Assembly: GCA_945878995.1 (NCBI GenBank)
Contig: CAMCUN010000025.1
Span: 1-47,812 of the forward strand
DNA from: Polaromonas sp. YR568
Lineage (GTDB): Bacteria; Pseudomonadota; Gammaproteobacteria; Burkholderiales; Burkholderiaceae_C
Direction: 5' to 3'
Length of the DNA stretch: 47,812 nt
The notes under the pieces are model-generated. The model was not told the origin of the DNA and did not search any database. It worked only from the letters and a program-made list of their open reading frames with translations. Made by a program: the position numbers and the translations under genes. Positions 23,510 through 33,458 of the stretch are shown here, piece by piece. Each line of letters opens with the position of its first letter. Positions within the stretch are counted from its first letter, which is position 1.

Positions 23510-24616
23510 ATGTCCATTGACGAAGCTCTGTCGCAGAGCATTGAACAACTTGGTGAGCCAGCAGTGCTGGCCACGGGGGGCTTGCTCATCGGCCTGCTAT
23601 TTGGCCTGTTTGCACAGCGCTCACGCTTTTGCATGCGCGCGGCGGTCGTGGAGTCAAGCATGGGCACCTTGGGCGAGAAAACTGCCGTGTGGTTGCTGGC
23701 CTTCGGCATGGCGGTGTTGGGCGTGCAGTCCTTGGTCCTGATGGGACTGCTTGACGCCCAAGCCTCCAGATGGATGTCGGGCCCAGCCAGCGTCTCTGGC
23801 GCACTCATAGGCGGCTTGGTGTTTGGCGTGGGCATGGTGTTGACGCGGGGCTGCCCCAGCCGGCTGATCGTGCTGTCGTCCAACGGCAATCTGCGCGCCT
23901 TGCTGTGCGGCTTGATTTTTGCTGTGGTTGCGCAAGCCACCATTGCAGGGCCACTGGCACCGCTTCGCGCACTGGCCAACAGCATGTGGGCCATGGATCC
24001 AGGCCCCATGCGCAGCCTGCTGGCGCGATGGGGGCTGGGCTCGGAGATGGGGCTGCTTGTGGGTCTGGCCCTGCTGGCGCTGGCCTCCTTCGTTGCCTTT
24101 CGAAGTGGCACACGCAAACCCTGGCTGTGGGCAGGCGGACTCGGCGTGGGCCTGACGGTGGTGGCCGCATGGGGCTTTAGCCAATGGGTGGCCCGGCATT
24201 CCTTTGAGCCGCTGCAAGTCCATGGGCTGACTTTCAGCGCGCCCTCGGCGCAGTGGCTGATGCGCGTGCTGCAATCGCCGGCGCCCGAGATTGGCTTTGA
24301 GTTTGGGCTGGTGCCCGGCGTCGCACTTGGTGCTTTGCTGGGTGGTCTGCTCGGGCGCGAACTCAAGCTCGAAGGATTTCACGATGGACACAGCATGCGG
24401 CGCTACATTGCAGGGGCGATTTTCATGGGCTTCGGAGCAGTCACGGCAGGTGGCTGCGCTTTGGGCGCAGGTGTGACGGGGGGCTCTGTGTTCGCCCTCA
24501 GCGCCTGGTTGTCGCTCCTGGGCATGTGGTCTGGCGCGACCATCATGCACCTCATGCTGGACGGCAAGCCCTTGCTGAGCGGCTCGGCCGGGCAGCAGGC
24601 ATCTGCTGCGACCTAA
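23510..24616 (+). CDS. YeeE/YedE (TsuA-type) thiosulfate transporter
   Basis: This is a 368-aa inner-membrane protein with many hydrophobic helices. The three conserved cysteines of the YeeE/TsuA family are visible: RFCMR (Cys41), TRGCPSR (Cys115) and AGGCALGAG (Cys316), which line the thiosulfate path in the known structure. It is the only plus-strand gene in the sulfur region, starting 99 bases from the divergent soxW-like gene. An import role for thiosulfate or related sulfur is inferred from family and context. No tusA-like partner gene is adjacent. Confidence 0.88.
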   Translation: MSIDEALSQSIEQLGEPAVLATGGLLIGLLFGLFAQRSRFCMRAAVVESSMGTLGEKTAVWLLAFGMAVLGVQSLVLMGLLDAQASRWMSGPASVSGALIGGLVFGVGMVLTRGCPSRLIVLSSNGNLRALLCGLIFAVVAQATIAGPLAPLRALANSMWAMDPGPMRSLLARWGLGSEMGLLVGLALLALASFVAFRSGTRKPWLWAGGLGVGLTVVAAWGFSQWVARHSFEPLQVHGLTFSAPSAQWLMRVLQSPAPEIGFEFGLVPGVALGALLGGLLGRELKLEGFHDGHSMRRYIAGAIFMGFGAVTAGGCALGAGVTGGSVFALSAWLSLLGMWSGATIMHLMLDGKPLLSGSAGQQASAAT

Positions 24617-24688
24617 AGCGCATGCACAGGCCTGCTGTGCAAACAGCCGGCCCAACCGATGCGGCCCAGGTCCAGGCCATGCCAGCAC

Positions 24689-25966
24689 TCAGGCCAAGGT
24701 GTCTGCCCAAATGTTGCTTGCCCAGGCAAGGGCGTAATACCCCTCCAGTTCATTGGCGGCCGACGAGACACCGCCTGAGCCTGGGACAGTGAGCATGGTT
24801 TGTTTTGCGGCATCGTAGCGGTGTACGCTGGCCACATGCACCACCTCCTTTTCACTGACAAAGCTGTAGCAGGTGTTGTTGTAGACGGGCAGCGGATTGA
24901 CCGCTTTGCCGGTCAACAGGGCAACCACGGCGGCCGCGCAGGTCTTGCCATGTTGATTGGCCATGTGGCCAGACTTGGGCATCAAGGGGGCCACCTGAAT
25001 CGCGTCGCCAAGCACATGAATGTTCTTGGCAGCCTTGGATTCAAAAGTCAGAAAGTCGACCTCGCACCAACGACGGTTGGCCGTGGCCAAGCCGGTGCGA
25101 CTGGCAATGTCACCCGCGCGCATGGGCGGCAGCACATTGAGCACGTCGGCTTTGAGGTCGTCGTTGAACTCGAACTTGAGTGTTCTGCCCTTGACATCGA
25201 CATCCACCACTTTGTGCTTGGGCCGGTATTCCACGATGCCCTTGTACCTGTCTGTCCATGCTTTTTTGAACAAGGCGGGCTTGGAGATCACATCATCGTT
25301 TTCATCGAGTATCAGCACCTTGCTCTTGGGCTTGGCCTTGCTGAAATAGAGTGCCGCCTGGCAGGCCCGCTCGTAAGGACCAGGAGGGCAGCGATAAGGT
25401 GCCAGCGGTATGGTGATGGCAAACACGCCACCGTCGGGCATGGCCTCCAGTTGGCGACGCAGAGCCAGCGTCTGGGGACCGGCCTTCCATGCGTGAAGAA
25501 TGGTGTCTTGCGCACCAGGCTGAGACAGTCCGGGGATGGCTTCCGACATGAAGTCTATGCCTGGCGAGAGGATCAAGCGGTCGTAGCTCAGCTCGGCGCC
25601 AGCCGCGAGTTTGACCGTGCGCTTGTCTGGGTCAATGGCCGTCACGCGGTCCTGAACCAGCTTGACGCCATGGCGCTTGGACAAGTTGTCATAGGGCGTG
25701 GTGATGTCGGCCATGGACTTGCTGCCACCAATCACCAGATTGGAGATGGGGCAAGAGACGAAGGCCGCATTGGGTTCAATGAGCGTGACGTCTATGCCGT
25801 AGTCCGACCACATGCGCACGTACTTGGCGGCCGTGGCGCCGCCGTAGCCGCCACCGACCACCAGCACCTTGGGACGCGCACCTCCGACGGAGGCACAACC
25901 CGACAAACCCAGAACACCTGCGGACGACCCGACAGAGGCGGCCTGGATGAATTGACGACGTTTCAT
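24689..25966 (-). CDS. fccB: flavocytochrome c sulfide dehydrogenase flavoprotein (FccB/SoxF)
   Basis: This is a 425-aa FAD-dependent sulfide dehydrogenase subunit. A Tat-like signal with lipobox (MKRRQFIQAASVGSSAGVLGLSGC) precedes the FAD fold VLVVGGGYGGATAAKY. Redox cysteines expected for FccB appear in VSCPISN, APYRCPPGPYERAC and NTCYSF, and the C-terminal FCSD-type domain follows. It oxidises sulfide to sulfur, passing electrons to a cytochrome; the small cytochrome gene lies 16 bases upstream. It is called SoxF when in sox clusters. The longer frame beyond 25966 overlaps that cytochrome gene and is not coding. Confidence 0.93.
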   Translation of the reverse strand: MKRRQFIQAASVGSSAGVLGLSGCASVGGARPKVLVVGGGYGGATAAKYVRMWSDYGIDVTLIEPNAAFVSCPISNLVIGGSKSMADITTPYDNLSKRHGVKLVQDRVTAIDPDKRTVKLAAGAELSYDRLILSPGIDFMSEAIPGLSQPGAQDTILHAWKAGPQTLALRRQLEAMPDGGVFAITIPLAPYRCPPGPYERACQAALYFSKAKPKSKVLILDENDDVISKPALFKKAWTDRYKGIVEYRPKHKVVDVDVKGRTLKFEFNDDLKADVLNVLPPMRAGDIASRTGLATANRRWCEVDFLTFESKAAKNIHVLGDAIQVAPLMPKSGHMANQHGKTCAAAVVALLTGKAVNPLPVYNNTCYSFVSEKEVVHVASVHRYDAAKQTMLTVPGSGGVSSAANELEGYYALAWASNIWADTLA

Positions 25967-25982
25967 GGTGTCTGCCTTTGAT

Positions 25983-26291
25983 TTATTTTTTTGCTGCAAA
26001 GTACGCTGCGATGGCCGCGATCTGCTCATCCGAGTAGCCCTTGGCCAACTGGTGCATGATGGTGGCGGGAATTCGCCCGGTCTTGTAGTCGAGCATCTTT
26101 TTGACGAGCACATCCTGGGGAATGCCCGCCAAAGACACCATGCCCGCTTGTGCCCGGCCGTCGGTGCCGTGGCAACTGGCGCAAGATGCCGCCAAGCTGC
26201 GCGCCTGCAAAGGGTCAGTGGCCTGGGCGCTGGCCCAAGCGGATGCGGTCAGCAGCAACAGGGCCGCCAGGCTTTGATGAACGCGATGCAT
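25983..26291 (-). CDS. c-type cytochrome partner of FccB (FccA/SoxE-like)
   Basis: This is a 102-aa periplasmic monoheme cytochrome with signal peptide ending near AWASAQ and heme motif CASCH (about 36-40). The C-terminal half (MHQLAKGYSDEQIAAIAAYFAAKK) is typical of FccA/cytochrome c4-type domains, with the axial Met in IMHQL. The ATG at 26291 follows AAGGAGACAT. Its position directly before fccB indicates the electron-accepting subunit of sulfide dehydrogenase; it has one heme, whereas SoxE is often diheme. Confidence 0.88.
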   Translation of the reverse strand: MHRVHQSLAALLLLTASAWASAQATDPLQARSLAASCASCHGTDGRAQAGMVSLAGIPQDVLVKKMLDYKTGRIPATIMHQLAKGYSDEQIAAIAAYFAAKK

Positions 26292-26327
26292 ATGTCTCCT
26301 TTTATTCATTTGAACTTTAGCGCTGTG

Positions 26328-26738
26328 TCAAGGGCGCAGATACACAAAGGCTTCCTTGGCCTGCAGACGTGCCACTTCAGCGACACCAGAGGGCACGATG
26401 CTGGCCTCCATGGCGACACGCTCTTTGGCGATGCGCCTGGACACCAAGGTGTTGTTGCACACCCGAAATTCGACGCCACGGCCGGCCAACTCTCCAATGG
26501 AGCCGGCAAAAGCTTGGTCTTGCTGGTTGGTCGCGCCGTCCAGCAGAAAGTCGACGCCCAGCCCGTGAGCCACCACCACGATCTTGGTTGTCGGCTCGGC
26601 GGCCAAGTGATTGCGAATGTTCCCAATGGCCCGAGAAGCCTGGGGCACGCCCTCGCTGAGGTGATAGACCACCTTGACTTGGCTCCAGGCCAAGGCAGAG
26701 ACGGCCATGCCCAGGAGGAAGATGGCAAAACGCTTCAT
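26328..26738 (-). CDS. exported DsrE-family protein
   Basis: This is a 136-aa protein with signal peptide (KRFAIFLLGMAVSALAWSQ) and a DsrE/DsrF-like fold: VVYHLSEG, IVVVAHGLGVDFL, and GVEFRVCNNTL with the single conserved Cys near residue 92. Cytoplasmic DsrE proteins carry persulfide sulfur; periplasmic forms beside flavocytochrome c genes are little studied. AAGGAG precedes the ATG by six bases. It lies between the ArsR-type regulator and the cytochrome/fccB pair, so a sulfur-carrier or sensor role is inferred. Confidence 0.82.
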   Translation of the reverse strand: MKRFAIFLLGMAVSALAWSQVKVVYHLSEGVPQASRAIGNIRNHLAAEPTTKIVVVAHGLGVDFLLDGATNQQDQAFAGSIGELAGRGVEFRVCNNTLVSRRIAKERVAMEASIVPSGVAEVARLQAKEAFVYLRP

Positions 26739-26764
26739 GCGCAACTCCTTATTTATGAGTTGGC

Positions 26765-26791
26765 ATATTACTCGGCGAACGCATGTCGCCG
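26765..26791 (-). promoter_or_regulatory. candidate promoter and operator before dsrE-cyt-fccB
   Basis: On the minus strand a TAATAT -10 (26770-26765) lies about 27 bases upstream of the dsrE start. Just upstream, CGGCGA and TCGCCG form an inverted repeat (26773-26791) covering the -35 zone. This is a plausible operator for the ArsR-type repressor encoded upstream. Confidence 0.4.
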
Positions 26792-26817
26792 ATGGGTGTA
26801 AACCCGGGAGAGCCGGG

Positions 26818-27204
26818 TCAGGGGTGCGTCAGGTTGGCTTCGGCAGCCACCGCACCGCACACCGAGCGGCACAGAGCGACGACATGCGGACTGACGATGC
26901 GGTAATACATTTGCACACCTTCGCGGCGGCGACCCACGATCCCAGCCTTGTACAAGGTGTTGAGGTGTTGGGACATATTGGGTTGCGTGGTCTGCACCAA
27001 TTCCAAGAGTTCACCGACATTTTTTTCACCGGCGCACAACTGGTTGATGATCCGCAAGCGGGTGGAGGAAGACATCACCTTGAAGGTTTCAGCCGCCAGC
27101 TCAAACACCCGATCTAGGTCTTGAGACAACTCGGCCCTGTCATCGGCGACGGCCGTAGAAAACACAGCAAGTTGTTGAGAGACCATGTTAATCAGGTGAA
27201 GCAT
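26818..27204 (-). CDS. ArsR/SmtB-family repressor, persulfide-sensing type (SqrR/BigR-like)
   Basis: This is a 128-aa winged-helix repressor. The helix-turn-helix spans about 65-92 (VGELLELVQTTQPNMSQHLNTLYKAGIVGRR, the most conserved part). Cys57 (NQLCAGEKN) and Cys112/Cys116 (ALCRSVCGAV) occupy positions like the two sensing cysteines of SqrR/BigR, which form a polysulfide bridge and release DNA. The metal-site His/Cys of classical ArsR is absent. It is first in the dsrE-cytochrome-fccB direction and likely controls those and perhaps the sox genes. Starts at 27204 or 27186 both lack a clear ribosome site. Confidence 0.85.
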   Translation of the reverse strand: MLHLINMVSQQLAVFSTAVADDRAELSQDLDRVFELAAETFKVMSSSTRLRIINQLCAGEKNVGELLELVQTTQPNMSQHLNTLYKAGIVGRRREGVQMYYRIVSPHVVALCRSVCGAVAAEANLTHP

Positions 27205-27407
27205 TCGGTTACAAAGATAACTTGTCAGTTTACAGGCTCAGGCGTTTTTTGTCATGCCGTCGTGACCGATCAAGCTCGAAATCGATGTGCGATAAGCCTG
27301 GACAGTTCGTTGGTGAGCGCAAACCAAGGCACGCATCGGGATGCCCAGCGACTCGGCTGGGCCATTCTTGGACTCCAAGCGTAAAACACAAACGGTTGTG
27401 CCGACCC

Positions 27408-28595
27408 TCAGCGACCATGCCCATAAAGCCAGGGCAGGTCCATCAGCCGCCGACCCAGCAAACTCAGCGCAATGTCACGGCCCAGTCGCTCGGGGCCGGT
27501 GGCGTGAAAAACCTCACCATTGCGGCGCGCGCGCGCCTGCACCCGGCCCACGCGCTGCCAGCGCTGCATCGCGTATCGCCCCAAGGCTGCAGGCAGGCCG
27601 AGCGCCAGGTCGTGCACCGGGCCCAGGCAGCGACCGAGTTCGGCTGCATCCTCAAGAGCCATGCCGGCGCCCTGAGCCAAAAAAGGTCGCATGGGATGGG
27701 CCGCATCGCCCAGCAAAGCCACGCGGCCACCGGCCAACTCTTGCGGGCCAGTCACCGGGGGACGGTCGCACAAAGTCCAGCGGCCCCAGGCGGGTGCGGC
27801 ACGGGCCAGGTCCTGCAAGGGCGCGCAGCAATGGGCCAGTGCCGCTTGCACGTCGTCCACCAGCGCCTCCTGGTCCCAGCTTTGCAGCTCTTGCGGTGGC
27901 TGGCCCTGAACGATGACGACCAGGTTCATTTGCTCCGCGCTGCGCACGGGGTAGCTCACCACATGCAGGCGCGGTCCCAGCCAAGCGGTGACCTCGTTGC
28001 CACGCAGCGCAGCCGGCACGTCGGCCATGGGGACCAGCGCGCGAAACGCCTGGTGGCCCGTGGCCCGGGCCGGGCCATCGCCCAGCAGTTGCTCGCGCAC
28101 GCGGCTCCACACGCCGTCGGCACCTATGAGAGCGTCGGCCTCCACGATACGGCCGTCTGGCCAAGACAGCTGAATGCCGTCAGGCACCTCGGTGTAGCGG
28201 AGGACAGGGCTGCTCAGGTGAAGGTGGGCGCCGCCTGCGGACGTGAGCGCGCGCAGCAGCAACTGGTGCAGGTCGTGGCGGTGCACGGTCGCGTAGGGCG
28301 CGCCATAGCGCGTGTGGCTACGCGTGCCCAAAGGCAATCGGCCCAAGGACCTGCCGCTGGCAGCGCTGCGGGCCACCAAAGCCTCAGGAAAGCAGGCCAC
28401 CTGGCTGAGCGCATGGCCCAAGCCCCAGGCGTGGAGCAAGCGGGTGGCGTTGGGGCCGAGCTGCAGGCCGGCGCCCACCTCAGAAAAAGCCTGCGCTTGT
28501 TCATACAGGCGCACCTCCCAGCCGGCGCGGGTGGCGGCCAGGGCGGCGCTCAGGGCGCCTATGCCGCCCCCTGCCATCAAGAGCTGGCGACTCAT
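27408..28595 (-). CDS. FAD-dependent monooxygenase (salicylate / 3-hydroxybenzoate hydroxylase-like)
   Basis: This is a 395-aa group A flavoprotein hydroxylase of usual length. N-terminal Rossmann motif MAGGGIGALSAALAATRAG, the DG motif ALIGADGVWS (about 155-165), and the GD motif LLGDAAHPMRPFLAQGAGMA (about 292-311). Such enzymes hydroxylate aromatic acids using NAD(P)H and oxygen; the substrate is unknown. It starts 28 bases after the aconitase stop in the same direction, but an operon with aconitase is of doubtful metabolic meaning. Confidence 0.88.
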   Translation of the reverse strand: MSRQLLMAGGGIGALSAALAATRAGWEVRLYEQAQAFSEVGAGLQLGPNATRLLHAWGLGHALSQVACFPEALVARSAASGRSLGRLPLGTRSHTRYGAPYATVHRHDLHQLLLRALTSAGGAHLHLSSPVLRYTEVPDGIQLSWPDGRIVEADALIGADGVWSRVREQLLGDGPARATGHQAFRALVPMADVPAALRGNEVTAWLGPRLHVVSYPVRSAEQMNLVVIVQGQPPQELQSWDQEALVDDVQAALAHCCAPLQDLARAAPAWGRWTLCDRPPVTGPQELAGGRVALLGDAAHPMRPFLAQGAGMALEDAAELGRCLGPVHDLALGLPAALGRYAMQRWQRVGRVQARARRNGEVFHATGPERLGRDIALSLLGRRLMDLPWLYGHGR

Positions 28596-28623
28596 GCCGG
28601 CAAGTTGCCGTCAAGCACCCAGC

Positions 28624-31575
<2,952 letters not shown>

Positions 31576-31690
31576 CAAAATTCCCCTGAAATGGTGCGCA
31601 GGGTCCAACCCGTGTGCGAGGTTCATTCTGTCAGGCAAGCCCATGCAAGATAAAGCTCAGCCGAATAAGTCTTTGGCGCCATCAGGCTAC
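31576..31690. other. aconitase upstream region
   Basis: This should hold the acnA promoter (read on the minus strand). I do not see a convincing -35/-10 pair. No gene is present between here and 32123. Confidence 0.3.
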
Positions 31691-31995
31691 TGCCCTTATC
31701 GGAGCCAGCCTGCTGGCGATGCTTGGCGGTCAACGGGCATCACCTCATGCAAACATTCGCCGGCAGGCCGGCTCCTACAGGGGGCGCGCCGTCTTGTCTT
31801 TGTGGAGACAAGCCTGCAAGCGAATCGTGGCGGTCCACAAGCATCACCTCATGCCAACATTCGCCGGCAGGCCGGCTCCTACAGGGGGCGCGCCGTCTTG
31901 TCTTTGTGGAGACAAGCCTGCAAGCGATTCGGGCCAGTCAACGGGCATCACCTCATGCCAACATTCGCCGGCAGGCCGGCTCCTACAGGGGGAGC
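31691..31995. repeat. tandem REP/BIME array, 104-bp period
   Basis: ATTCGCCGGCAGGCCGGCTC recurs at 31755, 31859 and 31963, an exact 104-bp period. Between copies lie GTGGAGACAAGCCTGCAAGCG elements in inverse orientation and the constant TCACCTCATGC. Partial units begin at about 31695. The core matches the array at 13668-14045 (GCC-GCAGGC-GGCTCCTAC), so both belong to one REP family. It lies between acnA and a Bug receptor gene. Confidence 0.85.
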
Positions 31996-32122
31996 CTTGC
32001 GCTGTCCTATACGATATGAACAAATGTTTCAGCGGCAGGCCCAGGCTCAAGCCTGGACAGGCCCTCAGCCACTTATCTTCAAGACATCTCAATATCATCC
32101 ACGCTTTAACCAGGAGACAAGC

Positions 32123-33121
32123 ATGCTCGCCCACGCCAAACGCCGCAGATTCACCCGAAACGCCCTGGCCACACTGGCCGCCCTGCCCTGGCTGCTGCCG
32201 CTGACCAGCCTGGCACAAAGCACCGACTGGCCCACCCGCCCTGTGACCTTGGTCAACCCCTTTGCGGCGGGCTCGGCGGTGGACGTGGTCGGTCGCATCA
32301 TTGCCCAAAAGATGGCGGCCAACACCGGTCAGGCCATGAACGTGGACAACAAGACCGGCGCCAGCGGCAACATAGGCACCGACTTTGCCGCCCGCGCCAA
32401 GCCCGACGGCTACACCCTGCTGCTGGGCTCGCCCGGCACCATGGCCATCAACCCCTTTTTGTTTGCCAAGCTCCCCTACGACGCGCTCAAAGACTTCACG
32501 CCGCTGTCGCAGCTGGTGTCTTTCCCGCAGGTGGTGGTGACCAGCCCCAAGCAAGCCTTTAAAACTTTTCCAGACATGATCAGCGCGGCCAAGGCCGCCC
32601 CCGGCAAGCTGGCCCATGCGTCTTCTGGCCCAGGCTCCACCTCGCACTTGGTGATGGAGCTGGTCAAGGCCGACGCGGGCATCACGCTCACGCATGTGGG
32701 TTACCGGGGCGGCTCGCCCGCCATGCAGGCCGTGATGGCCGGCGATGTGCAAGTGGGCGTGGAGGGCTTGCCCTCGTTGGTGGGGCAAATCAAGGCGGGT
32801 GCCGTGGTGCCGCTGGGCGTGACCTCGCTCAAGCGCTCGGCGCAGCTGCCGCAGGTGCCAGCCATCTCGGAGTTCATCCCCGGCTTTGACGCCACCGCCT
32901 GGATCGTGCTGATGGCACCGGCCGGCACCCCACCGGCGATGGTGGCCCGCATTCAGTCTGAGGTCAAAAAAGCCCTGGACGATCCGGGCGTGAAGGCGCA
33001 GCTTGAAGCCCAGGGCGCCACCGTCATCGGCTCCAACCCCGCCGAGGCGCTGGCCTTTCAGCGCAGCGAAATGGCCAAGTTCAAACGGGCCGTGGAGATC
33101 TCGGGCGCCAAGGCCGAGTAA
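32123..33121 (+). CDS. Bug-family solute receptor (tripartite tricarboxylate transporter type)
   Basis: This is a 332-aa periplasmic binding protein of the Bordetella uptake gene (Bug/TctC) family, which binds small carboxylates. It has a signal peptide ending near SLAQS, then the family opening WPTRPVTLVNPFAAGSAVDVVGR, the ARAKPDGYTLLLG segment and YRGGSPAMQAVMAGDVQV. The ATG at 32123 has AGGAG eight bases upstream; the long frame before it crosses the BIME array and is spurious. No TctA/TctB membrane genes are nearby, as is common for Bug proteins in this group. Confidence 0.9.
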   Translation: MLAHAKRRRFTRNALATLAALPWLLPLTSLAQSTDWPTRPVTLVNPFAAGSAVDVVGRIIAQKMAANTGQAMNVDNKTGASGNIGTDFAARAKPDGYTLLLGSPGTMAINPFLFAKLPYDALKDFTPLSQLVSFPQVVVTSPKQAFKTFPDMISAAKAAPGKLAHASSGPGSTSHLVMELVKADAGITLTHVGYRGGSPAMQAVMAGDVQVGVEGLPSLVGQIKAGAVVPLGVTSLKRSAQLPQVPAISEFIPGFDATAWIVLMAPAGTPPAMVARIQSEVKKALDDPGVKAQLEAQGATVIGSNPAEALAFQRSEMAKFKRAVEISGAKAE

Positions 33122-33458
33122 GCCAGCGCGGCCCTGTGAGGCAGGCCAGGCATGCCCCAGGCCGCAAGCACTGCGCGGCCACCTCGGCCTTGAACTGCCG
33201 GCGGCAAGAGCGCCTTTGGCGTGTGCCCTTCACGGACGTACAAGCGCCAGACTCTTGACTTGCGATCGCGTCCACTGTCTTCTACTTGGACGCGATCTTC
33301 AGGGCGACAGATCCCCTAGGCTAAAGGGTGGTCGCCGGGCGCTTACCCCAGGACAGTCCGGTTGACAGCATCGGCGTTTTTTACTTAACCTTATAAGTTA
33401 ATCAGTCCTGGTATCAGCGGCACATCGTTGCTGGCCCTCATTCAAGAGAACCCCCCGC
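33122..33458. other. intergenic region with two hairpins and a promoter/operator candidate
   Basis: No gene is seen in these 337 bases. They contain an 11-base perfect inverted repeat (GATCGCGTCCA/TGGACGCGATC, 33264-33297, 12-nt loop), a second hairpin (GGCGAC/GTCGCC, 33303-33336, with inner CCC/GGG), a -35 TTGACA (33362-33367), and the AT-rich near-palindrome TTAACCTTATAAGTTAA (33385-33401). Confidence 0.6.
33362..33401 (+). promoter_or_regulatory. candidate promoter with overlapping palindrome for the CocE-like gene
   Basis: A consensus TTGACA is followed 18 bases later by TAACCT, a weak -10. CTTATAAG flanked by TTAA on both sides overlaps and extends past it, a typical arrangement for a repressor operator. 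The CocE-like start is 58 bases downstream. The regulator is not identified. Confidence 0.4.

Noticed and set aside
31614..32204. Long plus-strand frames running into the Bug receptor at 32123
   Set aside because: They cross the 104-bp BIME array; the receptor has its own ribosome site and signal peptide at 32123.
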